A stretch of DNA of 64,000 bases from Candidatus Electrothrix scaldis (GTDB taxonomy: Bacteria > Desulfobacterota > Desulfobulbia > Desulfobulbales > Desulfobulbaceae): assembly GCA_033584155.1 (NCBI GenBank), contig CP138355.1:124001-188000 (forward strand). The letters run 5' to 3'. Of this stretch, positions 25,505 through 34,621 are shown one piece after another. The notes below the pieces were generated by a model. That model did not search any database and was not told where the DNA came from. It was given only the letters and a program-made list of their open reading frames with translations. Both the position numbers and the translations under genes were made by a program. Positions within the stretch are counted from its first letter, which is position 1, and the number at the start of each line of letters is the position of its first letter.

Positions 25505-26719
25505 TTATTGCTGAAGAAGATAATCCTCGAATTCAGAAAAGACGAGATTGATAGGAATGGCAAAGCCCAAGCCTTCAAATTTGCGAGTGAGGAGCTTCAT
25601 TGTATTAACCCCGATCACCCTCCCCTGGCTATCAATCAAAGGACCACCACTATTTCCTGGGTAAATTTGAGCATTCGTCTGAATGAAATTAGCACGAAAA
25701 GCGGACAACACACCTGAAGTCACTGTGTTTTTCAATTTGAGATCCACAGGGCTTCCTACAGCAAAAACCTTTTGCCCCTGGGCTAACTCCTTTTGCTGGA
25801 CAGGATGAAGGAACGGCGTTTTATACCCACTGATTTTGAGTAAAGCCAAGTCATGATCATCACTGATTCTATAAAGAGATGCATATAATTCGGTTTCGTC
25901 AGCCAAAATAATTGTGAAGCTTCCCTGTCTCGCCAATTCCCTTTGGCTACGGAAAAATTTCTCTGTTTGCTTGTCAAAGGCCTTTTTTTTAGATCGATAC
26001 TCCTTTTCCGCCTTGGCTAACCGTTGTTCCTCCCGCCGAAGGCGTTTTTCGGCTTCATACAATTCCTGCTGCTTTGCCTTAAAATATGCCCGTTCGACTT
26101 GCCCTGTTTGTCTCAGTTTCTTTAAAAGTACCTCCTTTTCCTCCAAATCATCCCTATAAATTTTGTACTGTTTTTCAGCCGTATCCAGAGAATGCTTATA
26201 CCGCCGGAGATTTTGCCTATTCTGCTCAATCGTAGTCTCAACCTTTTGCTTTTGTTTTTCACTCCCCCGAACAACATGTCTATTGGTAATGATATAACCA
26301 TCATCTGAAAGAAAAAATCCTGACCCAAAACCAGCAGCGGTTTTAACAGAAAGGGTACACATACTTGCCCGTTCCACAGGGGTCTTCGGCGCTAAGGCTT
26401 TGGTCAGTTTTGCTGCCAAATCTTTTTCAGGAGGGATCAATCTTTTTCCAGCTTCCCCTTCTGACTGCCCCCCAGACGTAATCTCAGTATCAACGTTCTC
26501 TTCCACCTCCTGGGGAGTATCATAAACAACCCCCTTAACCTTCGTATAAGAGATCGAAATCGTCCCACCATATTGTTCGTAGTGAACCGTATCCCCATCT
26601 CTCCAAACGTTGCTGGTATTTATAACGCGACCATCTTTTAGATACAATTCATGAGCAAAAAGGGAGGACTCCAGCCCCAAAAGAAACAATAATAAAAACA
26701 GAGGATAATATTTTGTCAT
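25505..26719 (-). CDS. Trypsin-like serine protease with an internal coiled coil
   Basis: About 404 residues from ATG 26719 (the frame is open to an ATG at 26752, giving 415). It has a signal peptide, then an SH3-like or strand-rich segment (ELYLKDGRVINTSNVW), then a DegP/HtrA-type chymotrypsin fold. Using the longer numbering, the triad is His159 (ITNRHVV), Asp301 (DDHDLALLKI) and Ser368 (YPGNSGGPL). Unusually, about 110 residues of charged coiled coil (roughly 165-275) separate the His and Asp strands. There is no PDZ domain. It probably works in the periplasm; the coiled coil may form trimers or bind a partner. Confidence 0.85.
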   Translation of the reverse strand: MTKYYPLFLLLFLLGLESSLFAHELYLKDGRVINTSNVWRDGDTVHYEQYGGTISISYTKVKGVVYDTPQEVEENVDTEITSGGQSEGEAGKRLIPPEKDLAAKLTKALAPKTPVERASMCTLSVKTAAGFGSGFFLSDDGYIITNRHVVRGSEKQKQKVETTIEQNRQNLRRYKHSLDTAEKQYKIYRDDLEEKEVLLKKLRQTGQVERAYFKAKQQELYEAEKRLRREEQRLAKAEKEYRSKKKAFDKQTEKFFRSQRELARQGSFTIILADETELYASLYRISDDHDLALLKISGYKTPFLHPVQQKELAQGQKVFAVGSPVDLKLKNTVTSGVLSAFRANFIQTNAQIYPGNSGGPLIDSQGRVIGVNTMKLLTRKFEGLGFAIPINLVFSEFEDYLLQQ

Positions 26720-26752
26720 GGGAAACGACGGATAGACGAAGAAAGAAGACAT

Positions 26753-26784
26753 GGACCGGGTTCCGCGAAAGGAAAACCCGGTCC
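26753..26784 (-). terminator. Strong hairpin after the lipoprotein gene
   Basis: A perfect 10-bp stem, GGACCGGGTT with AACCCGGTCC, between the lipoprotein stop (26812) and the protease start. No clear U-run follows in either direction, so it may be an attenuator or mRNA-stabilising hairpin rather than a classical terminator. Confidence 0.5.
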
Positions 26785-26811
26785 TCGCTGAAGAGAAAGA
26801 GGAAGAAGGGG

Positions 26812-27228
26812 TCAGGGCACAGAGGTTTCCTCAGCCTCCAAGTCAATAGAAAGCACGGCAGTGTAGTCACTCTCCTGCACTGCTACCCCCTCAGTAGGAT
26901 GGGGTTTCAACTCCTCTAAAGTAATGACATAGCCGTTATAGACCTCAGAGCGGGGAAATTGAGCGCCGGTGTTCAAATGTACGGTTTCCAGGTCACCTCC
27001 GCTCAGTTCCAGCAGGATTTCCGCATTACCTTCCCAAGCGCACTGCGCACCGGTGGGGCAACGGGAGTCCTCCAAAACCGAGTTAAAACGAATCGAGAGG
27101 TCGTTACTCACCTTTTTTGACGCATGTGATTGCAACTCTACGGTTTGGGGATAATCTTCCGGCTGCTTATTTTGAGCACAGGCAACAAGCGTGACAAGAC
27201 AGACACAGAGTATAAACAGTTTTTTCAT
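26812..27228 (-). CDS. Small lipoprotein
   Basis: A 138-residue lipoprotein starting at ATG 27228, where the signal peptide MKKLFILCVCLVTLVACAQ begins and a GGAGAG box lies just upstream; the open frame extends further but without a signal. The lipobox is LVAC. The mature part has the family signature DSRCPTGAQCAWEGNAE, found in a group of small secreted proteins of unknown role with two conserved cysteines, followed by beta strands. It precedes the serine protease gene on the same strand, 92 bases upstream of it. Confidence 0.8.
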   Translation of the reverse strand: MKKLFILCVCLVTLVACAQNKQPEDYPQTVELQSHASKKVSNDLSIRFNSVLEDSRCPTGAQCAWEGNAEILLELSGGDLETVHLNTGAQFPRSEVYNGYVITLEELKPHPTEGVAVQESDYTAVLSIDLEAEETSVP

Positions 27229-27383
27229 CTTCTCTCCTCCTTTTTTAGAACGGGGGAACATGTTCTTTCTCTCCAATTTTCTTTACTTTAACGGATTCCC
27301 CGTTATTCGGCCAAAGCAAAATAGATATCCAACTTCTTTTTTAACTCAATACACATGCTTCATCAAAAACTCTTGAGCAGCAG

Positions 27384-28760
27384 TTATCTGGTCATCTGAA
27401 AGGCCTTTTCATATCCAGGCAAACTGGTAATCAGAGGATGGCTTTTCCAAAAATAATTACCGTATTCGAGCAGAGCCAGATTATCAAGGAGTTCGTGACT
27501 TTTCTCATCTGTAAAGTCATCAGGGGCATCAGGATGGAGATCAATTTGCACAAGCCGGGAGTAATCACTATCATTAATAAAGCGCCGATACTCATTGGCT
27601 ACCTGTTTTACCGCTTTTTCCGCTGCATCACGGTCAATACAATCTTCATCAGCATAGCTGATAGCCACATTGAGGAGACGCAATAAGTCCCGGGGATGTC
27701 CACCGCTGTAGCGAACCAGATAATCCACCGTGCCCAGCTCATCAAAAAATTGCTCGGGCACGCGCCGCAGAGCCATTTCACGCATCACAGCCATATTTTC
27801 CAACACATCTTCTCCATCACGGTCCCGAATCTTCAATAGAGGCAAACGAACAGGCTCGCTCAACCCCGTATGCAAGATCTTATCCTGATGAAAAAGATGA
27901 AGAGGAGCGCAACAGACAAACAGACTCTTGATGCGAGTGAGCAGTTGAATATCCTCTCCAAAGAACTGAGCTGCGTCTTCTCGCGGAAGCCGATCCGTAC
28001 CGTCCACAGTAAAGAGAATACGCTGCCCCTTGCCAGCCTCTTGAAGCTTTTCCTCGCTGCCTAGAATGAGCAGATTAAAGGCAGCAACAAACTCGCTATA
28101 ATTATTGCGCACTGCCAAACGCAGCTCATCGCGATACGTGGCCCCTGTTTTTATGTTACTGGTGAGTTTTCCAAGCACCCTCACGAGCCAAGAGTGTTCT
28201 TCGGGCTGTATTCGAGGATCTAGCTGCTTAATTTCATCAGCATAACGTTCAAGAAGAGGAGATGCTTCCAGCCGTTCTTTACACCAATTTTCCAGAGGAG
28301 CGAGAACATTTTGTCCAACGACGACAGAATGTTCTCGCTCCAGCTGTTCCAGTAACCTTGCTACTAAGGCCCAAAGGACATCAGCATATTGCAAATTATT
28401 GCTGTCCAGTTGCTCCAGACAATCGAGATGAATAACGTAATAGCGATCAGGATGGTGTAGATAGGCTGTGGCCTGAAAAAGCTCTGTGCTTTTACCGCAA
28501 CCACGATGCCCAGTAAAGAGGATATACTGCTTACGAGGGGGGGTATGAGCTATACCTTGGTTATCAATATTCAGTTCCCGGTACAATCGTCTCAGGCTAA
28601 AGCTCTCCCGTGCCAGCGCTGTCTCAACAAAAAGAGGGTCACCGGGCCTGAGTGGATCTGGAGAAATTAGCCGATTTTTGGCATCCCAAATGGTAATTTC
28701 CTTATTTTCGTGGGCCACCTTCGTGTCTGTATGCATATAAATGGCTCGGTCGTACGACAA
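27384..28760 (-). CDS. P-loop ATPase, STAND/AAA-like
   Basis: A 458-residue soluble ATPase. Walker A is FTGHRGCGKSTEL near residue 82-94; the Walker B-like strand is ILFTVDGTDRLP near 250. The sensor/arginine region and a winged-helix-like C-terminal part with SGGHPRDLLRLLNVAIS match the ATPase domain of AAA_16/STAND-like signalling proteins. No effector domain is fused and no obvious partner gene lies beside it, so the effector may be elsewhere or the protein may act alone. Length and motifs look intact. Confidence 0.72.
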   Translation of the reverse strand: MSYDRAIYMHTDTKVAHENKEITIWDAKNRLISPDPLRPGDPLFVETALARESFSLRRLYRELNIDNQGIAHTPPRKQYILFTGHRGCGKSTELFQATAYLHHPDRYYVIHLDCLEQLDSNNLQYADVLWALVARLLEQLEREHSVVVGQNVLAPLENWCKERLEASPLLERYADEIKQLDPRIQPEEHSWLVRVLGKLTSNIKTGATYRDELRLAVRNNYSEFVAAFNLLILGSEEKLQEAGKGQRILFTVDGTDRLPREDAAQFFGEDIQLLTRIKSLFVCCAPLHLFHQDKILHTGLSEPVRLPLLKIRDRDGEDVLENMAVMREMALRRVPEQFFDELGTVDYLVRYSGGHPRDLLRLLNVAISYADEDCIDRDAAEKAVKQVANEYRRFINDSDYSRLVQIDLHPDAPDDFTDEKSHELLDNLALLEYGNYFWKSHPLITSLPGYEKAFQMTR

Positions 28761-28874
28761 AAAGCTTCTGTAGCTGCCAGCTTAATTGAGGAAGCAATAT
28801 ATTCTTTCTTTCGGTATAGTAGCATAAACGGTTCTTTTTTTTCTTTCAATTACTTTTACATTTCGCTGTGATAT

Positions 28875-29597
28875 ATGTTTGAACTGAGAATCCACCCACG
28901 GAAAACGGCCCTCTTTTTCTTGACAATTGTCATACTATTAACCGTACTCCATAGTATCGCTCTCACAACCTTCTTCTTAACTGACGATCAGAGTCTCTTA
29001 GAAATAACAGAATATGTTGATTTAGATATAGAAAAAAATATCCCTTCATTTTACTCGGCCTTTGCCCTCTTTTCCTGTTCCCTTATCTTTTTTTGTATCT
29101 CCTGGCTAGAAAAAAATCAAGGAAGAATGCGCTGTTATTGGCTGGGACTGGCTACTATCTTTCTCTTTCTTTCCCTTGATGAGGCCTTTATTATCCATGA
29201 GGGGCTTGGGGATTACACCGAAAAACATATTAAAACAAGCGGGCTATTACAGGCAACCGGCCTCTTATATTTTCCCTGGGTTCTTCCTTATATGGGGCTC
29301 ACGAGTATCCTGGGGCTCCTGTATTTCCGTTTCATTTTCAGCCTTCCCCGCAAAACAACCATTCTTCTCGTCAGTTCTGCCATCATCTTTCTTACCGGGG
29401 CTGTTTTTTTTGATATGCTCGGTGGCAAAGAAGCAGAACTCCACGGTTATTACAGTATCACGTATACAGTACTGTATACGCTTGAGGAATTCTTAGAGAT
29501 GATCGGGGTTGTCCTGCTCATCTACACCCTGCTTGATTATATTGAACAGAAATTCGGTGTGCTCTACTTCTCTCTGGAAGTTAAAAATAGCAAATAA
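28875..29597 (+). CDS. Multi-spanning membrane protein
   Basis: A 240-residue integral membrane protein with about seven hydrophobic helices. Two acidic/histidine motifs lie inside or at the edge of helices: FLSLDEAFIIHEGLG (near 97-111) and YTLEEFLEMIGVV (near 207). Such D/E-x-x-x-x-H/E pairs in helices suggest metal coordination, but the family is not known to me. It is transcribed divergently from the P-loop ATPase gene, 114 bases away. Confidence 0.7.
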   Translation: MFELRIHPRKTALFFLTIVILLTVLHSIALTTFFLTDDQSLLEITEYVDLDIEKNIPSFYSAFALFSCSLIFFCISWLEKNQGRMRCYWLGLATIFLFLSLDEAFIIHEGLGDYTEKHIKTSGLLQATGLLYFPWVLPYMGLTSILGLLYFRFIFSLPRKTTILLVSSAIIFLTGAVFFDMLGGKEAELHGYYSITYTVLYTLEEFLEMIGVVLLIYTLLDYIEQKFGVLYFSLEVKNSK

Positions 29598-29606
29598 AAC
29601 AATTTG

Positions 29607-30989
29607 CTATTCCTGAAAACCTTTCATTTGCTGCATGGTCTGGATAAAACACCTGGCTACCTCTGGCGTTCTGCCCCAATGGAGATGAACATAACCTGCT
29701 AAGGTATTTCCTTGCAGGTACCCCTCGACTCGCCCATCGTCCAGCACATAGCCACGTTGAATCTCCTTGGGCATGGTCCCAATGGTCGAATAATGAAATT
29801 CGTGTCCATAACAATGGCAACCGGCATGGCCAAGAATGGTATCAGTCTGTATCTCCACCTGCCGATACCCCAGCCTACGTAGACCTTTCTGCATCCTTGC
29901 AATGACCGGATATACTCCAACCAGCGGGTATTCCTTTTCATCTGAAGAGATAATAGCCTCGGTCAAATACATAAACCCACCGCATTCGGCATACACTGGC
30001 TTACCGGAGCAAGAGAATTTTTGTACAGCTGAACGCATAGAAGTATTACCAGACAAGATCTCAGCATAAAGTTCAGGATATCCTCCACCTAAGTATAGCC
30101 CATCAAGTCCATCAGGAAGAGAGGCATCATGAAGAGGGCTAAAGCGTACCAACTCTGCCCCTTCCCTTTCCAGCATGTCCAAATTATCTTGATAGTAAAA
30201 GCAAAAGGCCTCATCACGGGCGACACCAAGACGAACCGAAGCTGGACAGGATGGCCGAGAAAAGGGTTCTATTTCTGCTTGCGGGAAATTCTCTTTCTGA
30301 CACTGTTGCGATATTTTCAGCAAGAGATCCACATCAAGAGCTTCCTCTATGAGTGCCACTAGCCCTTGTCGGTTGAGTTCAACTTCCGTGCCCATATGCA
30401 AGCCAAGATGGCGGGACGGCAAGGCAATCTCACTCTCTCGGGGCAAGAAACCTATAATCTCAGCCCGGCAATATTGCCTGACAGCATCTCTGATCATTTG
30501 GATATGACGCTCACTTCCGACCCGATTAAAAATCACCCCGGCAACCTGCACCTGAGGGTCCAGGGTCTCAAAGCCTTTGACGACAGCGGCCACACTCTCG
30601 GCTGCGGAGCGAACATCCACCACAAGGAGCACAGGCACATTGAGCGTCCTGGACAAGGTAGCAGCAGAACCTTGACCACCATCAAATAAGCCCATTACCC
30701 CCTCAATAATCGATATAGCTCCAGGTGGCGTAGGTATTGTTGAGGGTGCATGGGTATAAAAGAGACGGCGCACATACTCCTCTCCGCACATCCGTACATC
30801 TAAATTGCGCGAAACCTGATTGGTCATCAAATGATGTAGGGTGGGGTCGATAAAATCCGGGCCGCATTTGAAGGGTTGGACGTGCATGCCCCGTTCCTTC
30901 AAGGCAGCCATAATTCCAAGGGCAAGGGTGGTTTTTCCACAGCCGGAATGAGTTCCAGCTATAATAAGGGCGTTTCTGCTGTTCATCAT
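29607..30989 (-). CDS. cbiA: Cobyrinate a,c-diamide synthase
   Basis: A 460-residue ATP- and glutamine-dependent amidotransferase that converts cobyrinic acid to the a,c-diamide in cobalamin synthesis. The N-terminal P-loop GTHSGCGKTT is at 12-21. The C-terminal glutaminase half has YLGGGYPELYAE, the catalytic cysteine in YAECGGFMYLTEA, and the terminal GYVHLHWG. It stands alone on the minus strand; no other cobalamin gene and no cobalamin riboswitch is visible within the upstream 130 bases. Confidence 0.93.
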   Translation of the reverse strand: MMNSRNALIIAGTHSGCGKTTLALGIMAALKERGMHVQPFKCGPDFIDPTLHHLMTNQVSRNLDVRMCGEEYVRRLFYTHAPSTIPTPPGAISIIEGVMGLFDGGQGSAATLSRTLNVPVLLVVDVRSAAESVAAVVKGFETLDPQVQVAGVIFNRVGSERHIQMIRDAVRQYCRAEIIGFLPRESEIALPSRHLGLHMGTEVELNRQGLVALIEEALDVDLLLKISQQCQKENFPQAEIEPFSRPSCPASVRLGVARDEAFCFYYQDNLDMLEREGAELVRFSPLHDASLPDGLDGLYLGGGYPELYAEILSGNTSMRSAVQKFSCSGKPVYAECGGFMYLTEAIISSDEKEYPLVGVYPVIARMQKGLRRLGYRQVEIQTDTILGHAGCHCYGHEFHYSTIGTMPKEIQRGYVLDDGRVEGYLQGNTLAGYVHLHWGRTPEVARCFIQTMQQMKGFQE

Positions 30990-31010
30990 AATTATAAAAA
31001 GTCGGGAGAT

Positions 31011-31041
31011 AAAAAAAGGGCGTCGGAAAACCCGACGCCCT
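31011..31041 (-). terminator. Rho-independent terminator
   Basis: A 9-bp perfect stem GGGCGTCGG / CCGACGCCC with a short AAAAC loop. On the minus strand it is followed by seven T residues, so it ends transcription of the FecR-like gene pair just before cbiA. Confidence 0.9.
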
Positions 31042-31118
31042 CACTCTTCAATACGATTTCTCTGCTCTTCGCAGAGTATCTTCTTACCTAGTCAGACATA
31101 CAATCTTGGGCATTCCCA

Positions 31119-32069
<951 letters not shown>

Positions 32070-32268
32070 AAATTAGCTCCTTTCATATCTCAAATGGGTT
32101 GCCTATACACCTTATTATTTAACTGATACAGGGGATAAAGTAAAGAGGGGTTAAAGGGGGATACCGAACGCACCTGTCCCCCTTCCCCCCTTTTCTTCAA
32201 ATCTTGAAGCTCTTTTCTCTGCACATTGCAGATATCCTACAGTGTGAGTGTCCTCTGTTATTCCCTCA

Positions 32269-33132
32269 TTACGCAGAAGGGCTGGGGGTACGTCGCCACC
32301 TTGGATTTGCCCAAGGGGGCGGGCCAGTCCTCTTGGATTTCTTTGACTTCTTATAAGACTTATTCGATTTAGAAGAAGTAGATGAGGAAACCGTCGAAGA
32401 CGATGAGGCTGGTGGATCATCATCGTTGTTATTATCAACCACTACAACAGTGGTCGCTGCTGCCGCCGCTACAACTGCACCTGTGGTAAGAATGGTCCCG
32501 GTGCCAAATGCCCCAGCCGTAGCAGCTGCTCCAGCTGTAGCTGCTGTTCCCGCACCACCTGCTGACGCAGCAGCACTGGTAGCGGCACCGACTTCAGCCT
32601 GTGCAAGCAGAATATATTCGTTGCTATTAACTGTTTTTGGACCTTCTCCGGTATTAAAAACCATGCGCCCCTGACGAAGCCCAACACGAGCACTACCATC
32701 CTCAAATACCTGCATGTAACCGCGAACAACACTCTCCATGCTCGTATTAAACAAAGGATCACCAACGGTGTACTGTCCTCCCTTGGTATAGAAGCCCACC
32801 TTACCAACTTGCTCAGTCAGAGAAAAATTCACTAAACCGTTCACAACCAGCAAGTTAAACTGTCCCTGCTCATTTTTAACGGCCATCTCTGTACCCTCTT
32901 GCATAACGAAGGAGATACCGCTGGTCTTAACCAAACAATTCTCTACACATACAAGTAGAGCATCTTCTATTACCGGAGTGGTACCAGACATTTTCTCCAC
33001 AAGCTGCCCCTTCTTATATACAGAAAAGTCCCCTTGAGCAATAATGCCGGAAAGTCCGGCAAAAGCGCTCGTGCCTCCAGCAATAAGAAATAAAACGCCA
33101 ATCCCTGCTGCTAGCAAATAATGTTTTTTCAT
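32269..33132 (-). CDS. FecR-like exported protein, paralogue with basic tail
   Basis: A 287-residue protein from ATG 33132, chosen because the signal peptide MKKHYLLAAGIGVLFLIAGG starts there and AGGAGG precedes it. It is clearly homologous to the next gene along most of its FecR-like part (GIIAQGDFSVYKKGQL, GTEMAVKNEQGQFNLLVVNGLVNF, GDPLFNTSMESVVRGYMQV). The tail differs: an alanine/threonine helix-like run, then a serine stretch and a basic KKSKKSKR segment ending PPPWANPRWRR. The pair must come from a tandem duplication with diverged tails. Confidence 0.78.
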   Translation of the reverse strand: MKKHYLLAAGIGVLFLIAGGTSAFAGLSGIIAQGDFSVYKKGQLVEKMSGTTPVIEDALLVCVENCLVKTSGISFVMQEGTEMAVKNEQGQFNLLVVNGLVNFSLTEQVGKVGFYTKGGQYTVGDPLFNTSMESVVRGYMQVFEDGSARVGLRQGRMVFNTGEGPKTVNSNEYILLAQAEVGAATSAAASAGGAGTAATAGAAATAGAFGTGTILTTGAVVAAAAATTVVVVDNNNDDDPPASSSSTVSSSTSSKSNKSYKKSKKSKRTGPPPWANPRWRRTPSPSA

Positions 33133-33211
33133 GCATTTCCTCCTGTTATATATTTCAGATGGACTACCCATCTTGATGGACCATATTATACCTTACCTTT
33201 CCTTATACACC

Positions 33212-34621
33212 TTACTCATCCTGAGGAGCCTGCGTTCCGTTCATATCCCTGTACAGCTTAAAGGCCATCATCCCAACAATCAATACTCCTGACAACAAAA
33301 CCCCCCAAAGTAACCAGCGACGCCAAGACAAACCTTGGGTCATGACAAGACGCTCCTCTCCGCCGAGCACCTTCTCTGCTCCTGCTTGGGCCCTTGCCAC
33401 CAGCTTTTTCTCACTCTGCGGATCAAGAGCCTGAAGAAGTCTATCCACCGGGTAAAGTGCCTGACTCAGGCCAACACGGCCATAGGCCAGAGTGTAGGGG
33501 CTCTCACCTTGCGCCATAAAGACCAATTGACCGGGCAACCAGCCTAACTCCAGGGTTGGTGCTTGTTGGATACCACTATTCGCTTCCAGTTCCAGTCGCC
33601 AATAGCGATCAGATGTTCGATTGATAGTGACTCTTCCGTTATCCAGGTTCACGCCATCAACCGTGATTCTATAGGCAAAAAAAGCAGCTCTTCGTTTCCA
33701 AGAGGCTTCCTTATCAGCCCTGGAAAAAACCACAATCTGCGACAGAGAATTTTGTTCAGGCAGCTGAATTTTTAACTGATCAACAGGGAAAAAGCCCTTG
33801 CTGTCATACTGAAAACGCAATACGCCATGTTCCGTGACTGGCAAGGCCTCACCAGTCAAGGCGAGCATTGAACGGAAATGGGCCTGCGCTTCCCGATTAT
33901 ATCCGGCCATGACCCTAACCAACTGCACTCCATCTTTGCCAGCAGGCCAAGAGAGGCGGAGGTAATTTTTACGCTGAATGCCTTGAGGAACGGAAATCCT
34001 TTTCCGCAACAGGGAATGTCCGCCAAAGCGGAGTTCAGCCAAAGCCGACGACGAGACCTGAGGCGACCAGATATTCAGATCATGACTACTGGCCAGTGAC
34101 ACTGAGGTCGAAAAATTCTCTCCTTGCCCTTCCCAGGTGAACTCTAACCAATCTGCTGGATACTCCAGGCTGCTGGTATCGATGATATAGGCGGTTATGA
34201 TCTGGCCATACTGCCTCTGAGTGTTCTGCCGAATATCGATAATCGTTCCCTGGCTATTGGTAGAGATATGGAGATCAGGAGGGGAAGTATTCTGTCCCTT
34301 CCCCCCACTAAAAAGGGGAAAAAAGGGCAAGGTCTGGGCAGGCCGTTCTGTCTCCTGGACAACCTGAGCCCGTAAGAGATGAGGTACTGTATGGTTCGCA
34401 TTAAAAACCCGCAGATCGCCGAGATCGGCCCGAGTACATCCCTGATAAACAGCTACAGGCAGATTGAGCCCGTAAATGGCATGATTTCCACTAACAGTCA
34501 GATCCATCCCATAAGCAAAATTTTCACGCTGTAAAGGCTGCGTATTCTCATCACATAAAGCGGGAAGACCGCAGAATACGACAAAAAACAGAAAAAAACA
34601 GTACTGCAAAAGTCTCATCAT
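33212..34621 (-). CDS. DUF3999 family exported protein
   Basis: A 469-residue protein: signal peptide, a large strand-rich periplasmic part (DLGDLRVFNANHTVPHLLRAQV at the start is a DUF3999 hallmark) and one C-terminal membrane helix (RWLLWGVLLSGVLIVGMMAFKLY). The function is unknown. Its ATG overlaps the stop of the DUF2339 gene by 4 bases, and this pairing of the two domain families recurs in other Gram-negatives, suggesting a joint envelope complex. Confidence 0.85.
   Translation of the reverse strand: MMRLLQYCFFLFFVVFCGLPALCDENTQPLQRENFAYGMDLTVSGNHAIYGLNLPVAVYQGCTRADLGDLRVFNANHTVPHLLRAQVVQETERPAQTLPFFPLFSGGKGQNTSPPDLHISTNSQGTIIDIRQNTQRQYGQIITAYIIDTSSLEYPADWLEFTWEGQGENFSTSVSLASSHDLNIWSPQVSSSALAELRFGGHSLLRKRISVPQGIQRKNYLRLSWPAGKDGVQLVRVMAGYNREAQAHFRSMLALTGEALPVTEHGVLRFQYDSKGFFPVDQLKIQLPEQNSLSQIVVFSRADKEASWKRRAAFFAYRITVDGVNLDNGRVTINRTSDRYWRLELEANSGIQQAPTLELGWLPGQLVFMAQGESPYTLAYGRVGLSQALYPVDRLLQALDPQSEKKLVARAQAGAEKVLGGEERLVMTQGLSWRRWLLWGVLLSGVLIVGMMAFKLYRDMNGTQAPQDE

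Noticed and set aside
30990-31118. Cobalamin riboswitch upstream of cbiA
   Set aside because: The upstream region is short, contains only the terminator of the FecR-like genes, and lacks a B12-box-like sequence.
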